Below, piece after piece: positions 8,651 through 16,806 of a stretch of 64,000 nt of DNA (position 1 is the first letter of the stretch; each line of letters begins with the position of its first letter). The position numbers and the translations under genes are program-made. This stretch comes from DASVLX01 sp036384655 (GTDB taxonomy: Bacteria > Actinomycetota > Actinomycetes > Mycobacteriales > Pseudonocardiaceae), in NCBI GenBank assembly GCA_036384655.1, contig DASVLX010000297.1, positions 1-64,000 on the forward strand, given 5' to 3'. The notes below the pieces were generated by a model. The model made no database searches, was not told the origin of the DNA, and was given only the letters and a program-made list of their open reading frames with translations.

Positions 8651-8681
8651 GGACGCGGCGGTCGAATCGACCGCCGCGTCC
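8651..8681. promoter_or_regulatory. 31-bp palindrome, candidate TetR operator
   Basis: GGACGCGGCGGTCGA (8651-8665) and its exact reverse complement (8667-8681) flank a single base. With 15-bp perfect arms and a 1-nt centre it looks like a protein-binding palindrome more than a transcription terminator. It lies 90 bp upstream of the TetR start and about 260 bp past the end of the minus-strand pair at 8939-9590. Confidence 0.55.
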
Positions 8682-8938
8682 TGACATGGGGCCGCGGACC
8701 GGTGCCGGTCGGGGGGAGGGGAGTGCAGCAGCACCGGCCCGCGGAGCTTGGTGAGAACCTGATGAAGTTGGTTGGTCTCGCTTTGCTATGCCGTACGGCT
8801 GTGGTGCCGTACGGGCTTTGCCGACGACCCGGTTTGCCGGGGTCGGGGGGACGGACGCCCCGGGTCGTCGACCCATGGCGGTCACCGCGCGAGCCACGCC
8901 GGGTCGGGGACCGTCGTGGCAGCGGGCCGCCAGACCTG

Positions 8939-9271
8939 TTAGTGCGTGGAGCGAGATCGACGACCGCCGGACCGCAGCTTCTGTGTCTTCTGCGGAGCCA
9001 GCGCGCCGGCCACCAGATGCTCGTAGGCGGCCCGCCAGACCGCACAGGGCGACTTCTGCTGGCGCCACCTGCTCGAACATTCGGGGCAGTTGCCCTTCTC
9101 GTCCGGCTCGTGCGCCTCCAGCAGGGTCCGCCAACCGTCGGTCAGCCGGGGCAGCTCGGAGCGCGCCACGGACAGTAGAGACTGGGCATCGGCACGACTG
9201 GCCAGCTCGGAGAGCATGTCCAGTCGCTCCCACACCGCGTTGCGCAGGACCTGCCCTAGTTTCTCGTCCAC
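8939..9271 (-). CDS. Unrecognised small protein with paired cysteines
   Basis: 110-residue soluble protein of unknown function. Residues about 1-60 are predicted helical (LGQVLRNAVWERLDMLSELA). A CPEC motif near residue 62 is followed by CAVW near 75, possibly a structural metal site of three Cys, but too few ligands are seen to name a zinc finger. The tail is basic. Its ATG at 9271 lies 7 bp after the stop of the gene at 9279-9590, so the two are likely one transcript, divergent from the XRE regulator at 9820. Confidence 0.7.
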   Translation of the reverse strand: MDEKLGQVLRNAVWERLDMLSELASRADAQSLLSVARSELPRLTDGWRTLLEAHEPDEKGNCPECSSRWRQQKSPCAVWRAAYEHLVAGALAPQKTQKLRSGGRRSRSTH

Positions 9272-9278
9272 CGAATCG

Positions 9279-9590
9279 TCACCGTTGCCTTTCCGCCTGC
9301 TCGGCGGCTTGCCTCAGAGCCATGCTCAGTTCGGTCAGTTCGCCGGCCGAAAACGTCGCCGTTTCGCCTGGCGGACCGACGAGCACGACCCTGTCGTGGT
9401 CGACGAACACCGTGAGGAACCGGGTGCGGCTTGCCGCGTCCTGGCAGGGTATCCGCCATTCTCGCGGTCGCGCCCGCTGTTCGTCGAGACTCACACTCGT
9501 GTGGGTGCCGCCGGTGGCGCGCCGGTCCGGACCCGGCGCGGCCGCGGGCTGGCCGGGGGCCAGGATCGTCGCGGGTTGTGGCAGGTCCAT
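9279..9590 (-). CDS. Unrecognised small protein
   Basis: 103 residues from the ATG at 9590, which follows GGAAGGGAGCGACGACG; the frame is open further upstream but without a better start. The N-terminal third is Pro/Ala-rich and probably disordered. The rest (about 35-103) has a segment FLTVFVDHDRVVLVGPPGET and a helix rich in Glu, Leu and Ala (SAGELTELSMALRQAAEQAE). This looks like a small beta-plus-helix fold common beside XRE regulators in this order. No function is assigned. Confidence 0.7.
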   Translation of the reverse strand: MDLPQPATILAPGQPAAAPGPDRRATGGTHTSVSLDEQRARPREWRIPCQDAASRTRFLTVFVDHDRVVLVGPPGETATFSAGELTELSMALRQAAEQAERQR

Positions 9591-9655
9591 CGTCGTCGCT
9601 CCCTTCCTGGGCACGCGAGTCATCGTCACATGTCGGGATCTCAGATTGGGGCATG

Positions 9656-9667
9656 TCAGGGCCCTGA
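9656..9667. promoter_or_regulatory. 12-bp palindrome in the XRE divergent promoter region
   Basis: TCAGGGCCCTGA is a perfect palindrome between the divergent starts at 9590 and 9820. It is a possible operator of the XRE regulator; no other support. Confidence 0.35.
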
Positions 9668-9819
9668 GTGGCGGCACAGCGCCGGCCGGCCGACACCCCA
9701 CGCCGAGCGGTCAAGCGGACTTCGGTTCGGCCGATCAGGCTACGAGCGCCATACTTCTCTGATCAGGTCCACTGCCCTTAGTCTTCGTCTGACGCCCAAC
9801 GGACTGTGAGGGGGCGCAA

Positions 9820-11190
9820 TTGAATAACATCGCCGCGCAGGGTTTACTTGTTACACCCGACACGTGGGAAACGCGCGAGATGCGAGACGCGCTTGCCGCC
9901 AGGGACATCAGTTTGGTGTACCGGCTGCTGCGGATGCAGGGCGTGTCTCAGCGGCACATAGCCGCGAAAACCGGCCAGTCACAGTCCGAGGTCTCGGAGA
10001 TCCTCAAGGGTCGCCAGGTGATGGCCTACGACGTGTTGGCCAGGATTGCCGACGGTCTACAGATCCCGAGGGGCTACATGGGCCTCGCGTACGACACGGC
10101 CACTCAGGTCCGGGTCGCCACGACGAGGAAGGACCCGCAGGAAGAGGTGGACGAGTCGGTGAAGCGGCGCAGGTTCCTCGCGCACGCCGCGGCCGTTACC
10201 GTGGGGGCAGCGTCTATGGGCCCCGAGACGGAGTCCTGGGTCGCCTCCCCGACCCGGGCGCCCGCCCCCGGGCAGATCGGGTTGACCGATGTTCGGCAGA
10301 TCGAGGCCGCGACCAAGGCGCTGCGCGCGCTGGACTACCAGTACGGCGGCGGCTTCTGCCGGGACGCGGTGGTCGCGCAGTTGTCCTGGGGCCAGCAGTT
10401 GCTCGGCTCCCGGTCGACCGACCAGGTGCGCACCCGGCTCTATGTCGCACTGGCCGACCTACACAACCTGGCCGGTTGGACGTCCTTCGACACCGGCCTC
10501 GTGGACGTCGCGCGCACGCATTTCGGACACGCCCTGGAGCTCGCGCGGGCGGGCCAGAACGACCCCCTGGTGGCCAACATCCTCTATCGGATGGGCCGCG
10601 TGTATCTGCACGATGACAATCCCCACGACGCGCTGAAGCTGTTCCAGCTCGGCCAGATCGCGGCCCAGGAGGCCGGTTCCGAGCTGGCGGTCGCGGTGCT
10701 CTGTGCGAACGAGGCATGGGCGTACGCGGCACTGGGCGACGAGACGCAGGCACTCAAGCTGATCAATCGGACCAGGTCCGAGTTCGACCGCGCGGACACT
10801 CAGAACGCCGAGACCTGGGTCAAGTTCTTCCAGGAACCCGATCTGCACGCGATGGTCGGCACGGTGCACAGCGTGCTGGCGCTGAAGGTCGACAAGAAAC
10901 ACACCCGATACGCGATCCCGGCACTGAGCAAGGCACTGGCCGCATACGGCGACGACATGGCCCGCAGCAAGGCGTTCAACCTGGCCATGCTCGCCACCAA
11001 CCACATGCTGGAGGGCGACGTCGACCATGGCGCCCGGGTCGGTCGGCAGGCCGTCGAACTCGCCCAGCAGATCAGCACGGTGCGCACCAAGTCCCGCATC
11101 CGGCCGCTGAAGCGGGAGGCGGACAAGCGCAGCAACAACGCCGACGCACGGACGCTGTCCGAGCGGATCGCGAAATTCCTGTCCAGCTGA
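9820..11190 (+). CDS. XRE-family regulator with TPR-like C-terminal domain
   Basis: 456 residues from a TTG preceded by GAGGGGG. An HTH_XRE DNA-binding domain at about residues 28-85 (VSQRHIAAKTGQSQSEVSEILKGRQ) is followed by a short linker. From about residue 160 to 440 come helical repeats of TPR type, with units such as ANILYRMGRVYLHDDNPHDALKLFQLGQ and ALGDETQALKLINRTRSEFDR. In Gram-positive bacteria such HTH-TPR proteins often sense peptides or small ligands through the TPR part. Divergent from two small unknown genes and 36 bp upstream of an APH-like kinase, with which it may be co-transcribed. Confidence 0.88.
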   Translation: MNNIAAQGLLVTPDTWETREMRDALAARDISLVYRLLRMQGVSQRHIAAKTGQSQSEVSEILKGRQVMAYDVLARIADGLQIPRGYMGLAYDTATQVRVATTRKDPQEEVDESVKRRRFLAHAAAVTVGAASMGPETESWVASPTRAPAPGQIGLTDVRQIEAATKALRALDYQYGGGFCRDAVVAQLSWGQQLLGSRSTDQVRTRLYVALADLHNLAGWTSFDTGLVDVARTHFGHALELARAGQNDPLVANILYRMGRVYLHDDNPHDALKLFQLGQIAAQEAGSELAVAVLCANEAWAYAALGDETQALKLINRTRSEFDRADTQNAETWVKFFQEPDLHAMVGTVHSVLALKVDKKHTRYAIPALSKALAAYGDDMARSKAFNLAMLATNHMLEGDVDHGARVGRQAVELAQQISTVRTKSRIRPLKREADKRSNNADARTLSERIAKFLSS

Positions 11191-11226
11191 TCTCGTCGCG
11201 CTCCGCGACGGGTTATCCGATTCCAG

Positions 11227-12159
11227 GTGTCCGACACGACGATGATGACCACGTCAACGGCGGTTGCGACCCCCAACGAGGGCCGGTTCACCAGGGAGAA
11301 ACTGGTCGGCGTGCTGGCCGAGGTGTGTTCTCGCGCCGGCTACGACCATCGCGGCGCGAAACTCCTGAAGTTCACCGCGAACGCGGTTTTCCAACTGGCC
11401 GGACAGCCGGTTGTGGTGCGTATCGCCGGTTCGTCGGCGCTGCGCCACCGGGTACGCAAGGTGGTCCGAGTGGCCAACTGGCTGGCCGAGCATGACGTGC
11501 CCGCGGTGCGCCTGGTCCCGAACATCCCTCAGCCCGTCGTCGTCGGCGACTACCTCGCCACGGTCTGGCGGCAGGTGCCCGATGGCGGCCGTCGGCCGAA
11601 CGGGCGGGACCTGGGAAGGCTGCTGCGCCGGGTGCATTCCCTGCCAGCGCCGGCCGGTCTGCCGGAATGGGCGCCGCTGGATGATGTTCGGCGGCGGCTG
11701 GGCGACGCTGAGGAGCTTTCCGGCGCGGACCGGGTGTTCCTCCAGGATCGCTGCGACGTACTCACCGAACGGCTCGCCGCACTGCGGTTCCCGCTCGGCG
11801 CATGCGTCGTACACGGCGATGCTCACCTGGGAAATCTCATCGGTAGTCCGACCGGACCGGTGCTGTGCGACTTCGACTCGACCTGTCTCGGCCCGCCGGA
11901 GTGGGATCTCACCCCGCTGCCGGTCGGTCTGTCCCGGTTTGGCGGTTCCCCGCAGGCATACCGGCAGCTCGTCGAGACCTACGGGTTTGACGTGACCCGG
12001 TGGTCTGGCTATCCCGTGCTGCGCGACGTGCGTGAACTCAAGCTCGCGACCAGCGTGCTGCCGATCCTGCGCAGCCATCCCGGCGTCCGTGGCGAGCTGC
12101 ACCGCCGGCTGGCCAGCATGCGATCCGGCGACGCGGCCGTCTGGTCCCGTTACCGCTGA
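11227..12159 (+). CDS. Aminoglycoside phosphotransferase-like (APH) kinase
   Basis: 310-residue protein-kinase-fold phosphotransferase. The GTG start lies 36 bp after the XRE gene. A small N-lobe precedes the catalytic loop HGDAHLGNL at about residue 198 (the Asp is the expected base) and the metal-binding DFDSTCLGPPEWDL at about 217. The substrate cannot be told from sequence: the family covers aminoglycosides, macrolides, choline, homoserine and sugars. Its place after an XRE/TPR regulator, and not in a known resistance cassette, argues for a metabolic or signalling substrate, but this is inference. Confidence 0.85.
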   Translation: MSDTTMMTTSTAVATPNEGRFTREKLVGVLAEVCSRAGYDHRGAKLLKFTANAVFQLAGQPVVVRIAGSSALRHRVRKVVRVANWLAEHDVPAVRLVPNIPQPVVVGDYLATVWRQVPDGGRRPNGRDLGRLLRRVHSLPAPAGLPEWAPLDDVRRRLGDAEELSGADRVFLQDRCDVLTERLAALRFPLGACVVHGDAHLGNLIGSPTGPVLCDFDSTCLGPPEWDLTPLPVGLSRFGGSPQAYRQLVETYGFDVTRWSGYPVLRDVRELKLATSVLPILRSHPGVRGELHRRLASMRSGDAAVWSRYR

Positions 12160-12212
12160 TTTGGCTACTGCTCGGTAAGCTGCGGCCATCGGTGCTGGCG
12201 ATGGAGGCAGAC

Positions 12213-12977
12213 ATGCGGATCAGCGGAACGACCGCGATCGTGACGGGTGCGGCTTCGGGCCTGGGCGGTGCCACGGCAGCAGCCCTGGCCAAGCAGGGCG
12301 CCCATGTGTTCGGGCTGGATCTCCCGGCCGCGATCGAGAGGGCCGCCGCCAGCGCGCCGGACGGCATCACCTTCGTGCCGACCGATGTCACCAGCGCTGA
12401 GCAGGTCGACGCCGCGGTGCACAGCGCCGCCGAGTCCGGTTCACCGCTGCGGATCGTGGTCAACTGCGCCGGGATCGGCACCGCCGGCCGGATTCTGGGC
12501 AAGAAGGGCCCGCACGACCTGGACGTCTACCGCAGGACCATCGAGATCAACCTGATCGGCTCGTTCAACGTGCTGCGGCTGGCGGCCGAGGCGATCGCCG
12601 CGACCGAACCACTGGACGACGGCCAGCGCGGAGTCGCGGTGAACACCGCGTCGGTGGCCGCGTTCGACGGTCAGGTCGGACAGGCGGCGTACGCCTCGTC
12701 GAAGGGCGGGATCGCCGCTCTGACCCTGCCGGCGGCCCGGGACCTGGCGCAGTACGGAATCCGGGTGATGACGATCGCGCCCGGGATCGTGGACACACCG
12801 ATGCTCGCCGGTGTGACCGAGGAGTTCCGCGCCACTCTGGCCGAGGGCGTGCCGTTCCCGAAGCGGCTGGCCCGGCCGGACGAGTACGCGCAGCTCGCCG
12901 TCTCGATCATCGAGCACGACTACCTGAACGGCGAGGTCATCCGCATGGATGGGGCGCTGCGGATGCCGCCCCGTTGA
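12213..12977 (+). CDS. SDR-family dehydrogenase, 3-hydroxyacyl-CoA dehydrogenase type
   Basis: 254 residues from the ATG at 12213, preceded by GGAGGCAGAC. Classical short-chain dehydrogenase: NAD-binding TGAASGLG at residues 11-18, DVTS acidic pocket, NCAG, and the YASSK catalytic Tyr/Lys pair near 160-164. The motif pattern (NTASVAAFDGQVGQAAYASSKGG, then PGIVDTPML) is close to the type II 3-hydroxyacyl-CoA dehydrogenase (HSD17B10) group, which suggests oxidation of a hydroxyacyl-CoA; the exact substrate is open. Its last 41 bp overlap the end of the convergent nuclease gene. Confidence 0.9.
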   Translation: MRISGTTAIVTGAASGLGGATAAALAKQGAHVFGLDLPAAIERAAASAPDGITFVPTDVTSAEQVDAAVHSAAESGSPLRIVVNCAGIGTAGRILGKKGPHDLDVYRRTIEINLIGSFNVLRLAAEAIAATEPLDDGQRGVAVNTASVAAFDGQVGQAAYASSKGGIAALTLPAARDLAQYGIRVMTIAPGIVDTPMLAGVTEEFRATLAEGVPFPKRLARPDEYAQLAVSIIEHDYLNGEVIRMDGALRMPPR

Positions 12978-14631
12978 GCAGGTCGCCGAGGTAGGGCACC
13001 TCGATCTTGGCCGCCGAGGACATCCACTCACGCAACGCCCTGGTCGCCTGCACGTCGTCCTCGTTGTAGGCGAGAAGCCGGCGGCGCTGGTCGAGTTTCG
13101 GCTCGTCGCCGTCCATCCCGACCGCGTCCCGGTACCAGCGCATCGAGTTCTCGCCGCTGGCATGCGGGTCGCGCCAGGAGAAGCCGGCGATCGGGGCGAG
13201 GACCTTGAGTCCCTTGCCGCGGGCGCAGAGGAAGTTGCGGGAGACGACCCGGAACAGGTCCACCCACTCGTCCGAGTCGATGAACTCCTGGACCTCGGCG
13301 CGGCTCGGTACGCCGGGAAGGCCGGCGAACCGGTCGGCGGAGGCGAGCAGCCAGCGGTTCTCGGCGAGTTCGTTGTAGCAGTACGCCCGGAAGACCAGGC
13401 CCTGCCGCCGGGCGCGGGCGCGCACCTCGCGCAGCATTTCCCAGAAATGCGCGAAGGAGCGCGCCTCGTCCGTGGTGGGTACCGGGCGCCAGGTGGCGAA
13501 CGCCCGGTATCGGCGTTCCAGCCCAATGTCCACACCGGACAGCAGTGAGCCCCACAGATAGGCACCGGAGTCGCCGAAGCTCTCCATGTCGACGTCGAGT
13601 TCGACGTCGCCGCGCGGCACGGGCACGTCCTCCACCCGGCGGACCATGGTGAGATCGGCCAGCCAGGCGCGGGCCAGTGCGACGGCGTCCGGCATCGGCG
13701 TGCTGACGATGGCCGCGGGGGCGGGGTCCCTCGGGTCGAGGGCGGCGAGTTGATCCACCGTGCGAATCCCGGCCTGGCGCAACTGGTTCGCGTCGTCGCC
13801 GCGCAGCACCAGGCTGACGTCCCTGGCCGCGTTGAGTTCGGCACCGCAGACCGGCCACCAGGGGCAACTTCGACAGTCCAGCACCCGCGAGGGTTGGGCG
13901 AGAGCCTGCGCACCGGTCGCGGCGGCGGTCGCGACCGCCAGCCGGTCGGCGAACCGGCTTTCGTACTCGGCCAGCGCCGTGCGACCACCCGGCCAGGTGG
14001 GCGCCTCCAGATCGTGCCAGAGCACGAGATCGGCGTCCGCGCCGATCACGCCGCCGGTGACCCGGCCCGGCGGGCCGAACCCGCAGGCACGCAGCAGCAG
14101 CACGGCGTGCGCGAGCCGAAGCTGGTCGCGCGGTTGCGAACGGGCCTTGTGCATCGAGTCGATCCGGCTGGCACCGGTGAGCTCGGCGAGTGTGCCGGTG
14201 CGGGCACCGCTGCCCGGATCAACGATCTTGTGTCGCACGATCAGCAACGGCCGGTAGCCGATCCGGCCATCCGTGCCGTCCACCCGCAGTAACACGTCGA
14301 TGCGACCACGCCGGCCACCGGCCCGGTCAATCGGCAACCGAGCATTGCCGATCAGCCGGACGCCGGCTCGCATCGCGGCGAGGGTGGCGTTTTCCATATC
14401 GGCGGCGGTGGCGTCGGACTCGGCGCGGATGGTGAGCCAGTCGGAGCCGAACAACTCGGCCAGCGTGGCGCTCACCTGCTGCCGGTGCGTCGCCGCGTCC
14501 GCCTGCCGCTGGTCCGCCGCGGGGTCGGCGGGCGCCTGCGGCGCGTGCCGCATCGACGGGTCGTGCTCCAGGTGCACCCGACGCCGGCAACGCGTAACCA
14601 CTCCAGCATCGAGCAGCACCGTTTGCTTCAC
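12937..14631 (-). CDS. TM0106-type RecB-like putative nuclease with RNase H-like domain
   Basis: 564 residues from the GTG at 14631 (VKQTVLLDAGVVTRCRRRVHLEHD), the usual N-terminus of this family; ATG 14778 further upstream adds unlike residues. The N-terminal half resembles a RecB/Cas4-type nuclease domain, with a Cys cluster near 280 (CRSCPWWPVC) recalling the Fe-S or zinc cysteines of Cas4/AddB relatives. The C-terminal half (about 340-540) is an RNase H-like 3'-5' exonuclease fold with ELDVDMESFG (acidic DxE), YCYNELAENRWL and AYNEDDVQATRALR, as in DnaQ-like nucleases. The role is probably DNA repair or processing; unproven. Overlaps the SDR gene tail to tail by 41 bp. Confidence 0.85.
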   Translation of the reverse strand: MKQTVLLDAGVVTRCRRRVHLEHDPSMRHAPQAPADPAADQRQADAATHRQQVSATLAELFGSDWLTIRAESDATAADMENATLAAMRAGVRLIGNARLPIDRAGGRRGRIDVLLRVDGTDGRIGYRPLLIVRHKIVDPGSGARTGTLAELTGASRIDSMHKARSQPRDQLRLAHAVLLLRACGFGPPGRVTGGVIGADADLVLWHDLEAPTWPGGRTALAEYESRFADRLAVATAAATGAQALAQPSRVLDCRSCPWWPVCGAELNAARDVSLVLRGDDANQLRQAGIRTVDQLAALDPRDPAPAAIVSTPMPDAVALARAWLADLTMVRRVEDVPVPRGDVELDVDMESFGDSGAYLWGSLLSGVDIGLERRYRAFATWRPVPTTDEARSFAHFWEMLREVRARARRQGLVFRAYCYNELAENRWLLASADRFAGLPGVPSRAEVQEFIDSDEWVDLFRVVSRNFLCARGKGLKVLAPIAGFSWRDPHASGENSMRWYRDAVGMDGDEPKLDQRRRLLAYNEDDVQATRALREWMSSAAKIEVPYLGDLLNGAASAAPHPCG

Positions 14632-14817
14632 GATCCACCACTCTAAGCACAAGGACCGACAACTCTGCGCGGCCGGGGGGCGAACTTTCGGCGCACGATC
14701 GAGCGAATCGGGACGAAAGCGACCGGATGACCGGAATGACCGGCGATGACCGTATGTGTTTCGTACCACTGGATTCACCCACTCAGACGAATCCGTGACG
14801 TGTCAGCCTGGGCGGCT

Positions 14818-14823
14818 TAGGCT
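14818..14823 (+). promoter_or_regulatory. -10 element, leaderless copper-block promoter
   Basis: TAGGCT, 8 nt before ATG 14832. No Shine-Dalgarno sequence. Confidence 0.5.
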
Positions 14824-14831
14824 CTTTGACC

Positions 14832-15407
14832 ATGACCGGCCCGTCAAAGGCGACCAGGGGCTCGTTGCGCGTGTTGCGCGGCACGCTGTGCGCGGTCGCC
14901 GCGGCCGGTCTCGCGGTGTCGGCCCACGCGATGGGTGGCGGCGGCCTGCCGGATGCCGGCATCACCGTCGTCCTTGTCCTCGTGGTGGCCGCGATGGGCA
15001 TCGCACTGGCGCGCCGCAGGCTGGGCCGGGTCACCACGGTGGCGGTGTTGGGTGCCAGCCAGTTGACCATGCACCTGGTGCTGACCGCCGCCGCTCCCTC
15101 GGGCGGCATGACCGACATGCCGGGCATGACAGGCGATACCGCCGATCCGGTTCCGATGATCGCCTGGCATGTGGTCGCCGTGCTGATCACCGCGGCCGTC
15201 CTCAGCAGGGCGGACGCCGCGATCTTCGCGTTGGTCGCCGTCCTGTCGATGTTGTTGCCCCGGAGGCTTCCACCGGCATCGCCGCCGTCGGCGCGGTCCG
15301 GGACGCGGTCGGTGTTGCCGGCCGGCGTCCCCAGCGATCCGGTGCGCGAGGTCCTGCTGCGCCGGGTGAACGCTCGCCGCGGCCCGCCGCGCGTCCGCTG
15401 GGAGTGA
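14832..15407 (+). CDS. Membrane protein of the copper block, unrecognised
   Basis: 191 residues from the ATG at 14832; a TAGGCT hexamer 8 nt upstream suggests a leaderless transcript. Four hydrophobic segments are visible, near residues 17-35, 42-60, 70-88 and 115-140. The stretch between the third and fourth is Met-rich (GGMTDMPGMTGDTADPVPM), a pattern common in copper-binding loops. The C-terminal 50 residues are basic and Pro-rich. It is followed by YcnI-like, CopC and CopD genes in the same direction, so a role in periplasmic copper handling is likely by context. Confidence 0.75.
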   Translation: MTGPSKATRGSLRVLRGTLCAVAAAGLAVSAHAMGGGGLPDAGITVVLVLVVAAMGIALARRRLGRVTTVAVLGASQLTMHLVLTAAAPSGGMTDMPGMTGDTADPVPMIAWHVVAVLITAAVLSRADAAIFALVAVLSMLLPRRLPPASPPSARSGTRSVLPAGVPSDPVREVLLRRVNARRGPPRVRWE

Positions 15408-15516
15408 CCGCACCCGTTCCACTGCCTGTCACTCCACCCGCGCAGTGATCCCCCATCCGGACTCCATGCCGGCCCGGTACGGGTCTGGCGTGGCCAGAAC
15501 GTGGAGAAAACCGCAT

Positions 15517-16251
15517 ATGGCGATCCGTCGCAACATCATCCGAGCGGCAGTGACGGCCGGCGTGACCGGCGTTCTCGTCCTGCTCGGCACGGGTGTCGCG
15601 TCCGCACATGTCACCGTGACCAGCCCGGACCAGCCGGTGGCCGGCGGTGACGCGCTGATCGTGGTGCGCGCACCCGACGAGGACGACACGGCCAGCGTCG
15701 ACAAGGTCGAGCTGGACCTGCCGCGAGACACCCCGCTGTCCAACGCCTCACCCGAGCCGGTGCCGGGGTGGAACGTCCAGGTCAACATGGTGAATCTGAA
15801 AACCCCGGTGAAGATGGCCAACGACACGGTCACCGAGGCGGTGTCGTCGATCGTGTGGACGGCGCAACCGGGTCAGGGCACTCCGGCGAACGACTTCCAG
15901 GAGTTCTCCTTCTGGGCGGAGGACCTGCCCACCAACACATCCAAACTGGTGTTCACCGCCGTACAGACCTACGGCAACGGCAGAGTGGTGACCTGGAACC
16001 AACCGACCCAGCCCGGTGGCCAGGAACCGGACAACCCGGCGCCGCAACTGGCCTACGTGTCGTCCGCCGGCTCCGATTCGATGGCCGGGATGAGCGGTTC
16101 GGACAGCGTGGCCCGGTGGCTGGGCGGTGCCGGCATCGTGGTGGCGGCCGTGGCGCTCGGCTTCGGGCTCGGCGCCTGGACGAGGTCACGGCGGCCCGGC
16201 CCGGCGGGGAAGACGCGGCCGGCCGCTGGAGGGGAGGAGGCGAAGGGATGA
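15517..16251 (+). CDS. YcnI-like copper-binding exported protein
   Basis: 244 residues from the ATG at 15517; earlier in-frame starts lack support. A signal peptide (about 1-30, ending GVASA) leaves a mature protein beginning HVTVTSPDQP, with the N-terminal His that binds Cu(II) in YcnI (DUF1775). The DUF1775 domain covers about 31-180. One C-terminal membrane helix near 205-225 and a basic tail anchor it. A Met/Ser-rich segment (SMAGMSGSDS) precedes the helix. The stop overlaps the CopC start (ATGA), so the two are translationally coupled. Confidence 0.9.
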   Translation: MAIRRNIIRAAVTAGVTGVLVLLGTGVASAHVTVTSPDQPVAGGDALIVVRAPDEDDTASVDKVELDLPRDTPLSNASPEPVPGWNVQVNMVNLKTPVKMANDTVTEAVSSIVWTAQPGQGTPANDFQEFSFWAEDLPTNTSKLVFTAVQTYGNGRVVTWNQPTQPGGQEPDNPAPQLAYVSSAGSDSMAGMSGSDSVARWLGGAGIVVAAVALGFGLGAWTRSRRPGPAGKTRPAAGGEEAKG

Positions 16252-16796
16252 GACGAGTCCTGCTGACCGGGGTGCTCGCCGTACTCGCGGTACTGGGCCT
16301 GGCGACGCCGGCGTTCGCACACAATGTGCTGGTCGGCAGCACCCCGGCGCAGGGCGCGGTGTTGGCGACCGGGCCGAGCGTGGTCCGGTTCGACTTCAAC
16401 GCGCCGGTGCGGAACGGCCCGAACTACATCACGGTGACCGGACCCGGCGACACCCGATGGGAACGGACCGAGAACGCCACGGTTGACGGCAACTCGGTGT
16501 CCACCGCGGTGGCCCCGCTCGGCCCGGCCGGCGTCTACACCGCCGAGTACCGGATCATCTCGGCCGACGGTCACCCGGTCAGCGGCTCGATCACGTTCAC
16601 CCTCGCCCAGGCGGGCAATGGCACACCGGTGAACGTGGCGAATGCCGGTCAGGCCGCGAACTCGTCCTCCGGTGGTGGTGTGCCGATCTGGGTGTGGCTG
16701 CTGGTCGCGGCCGTCGTCCTGGTGGCGGGCGTGATCGTCACACTGCGGTTGACCCGCGGCGCCGGCGCGGACCAGGGCAGGCGGGGCAACGGATGA
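16248..16796 (+). CDS. copC: CopC-domain copper-binding protein
   Basis: 182 residues. The signal peptide ends at about residue 24 (TPAFA) and the mature protein starts HNVLVGSTPAQGAVL, giving the N-terminal His of the CopC copper site. The CopC domain (about 25-125) ends with YRIISADGHPVSGSITF, containing the conserved Asp-Gly-His copper ligand set. A Ser/Gly linker and a C-terminal membrane helix (about 150-172) follow, which keeps it at the outer face of the membrane. It overlaps the YcnI-like gene and precedes copD by 10 bp. Confidence 0.92.
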   Translation: MRRVLLTGVLAVLAVLGLATPAFAHNVLVGSTPAQGAVLATGPSVVRFDFNAPVRNGPNYITVTGPGDTRWERTENATVDGNSVSTAVAPLGPAGVYTAEYRIISADGHPVSGSITFTLAQAGNGTPVNVANAGQAANSSSGGGVPIWVWLLVAAVVLVAGVIVTLRLTRGAGADQGRRGNG

Positions 16797-16806
16797 CGAT
16801 GCCGGC

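Larger units (their letters stand above)
8562..8938. other. Gene-free region with palindromes and hairpins
   Basis: About 380 bp without a credible gene. Besides the two palindromes it contains GCCGTACGGC (8790-8799) and GCCGTACGGG (8806-8815), and CGACCCGG (8825-8832) pairing with CCGGGGTCG (8837-8845). These hairpins could end transcription of the unknown pair reading leftward from 9590. Confidence 0.5.

Noticed and set aside
12441..13988. 515-residue minus-strand frame inside the nuclease gene
   Set aside because: It is a frame-shifted shadow of the nuclease and SDR genes with Arg/Pro-rich translation.
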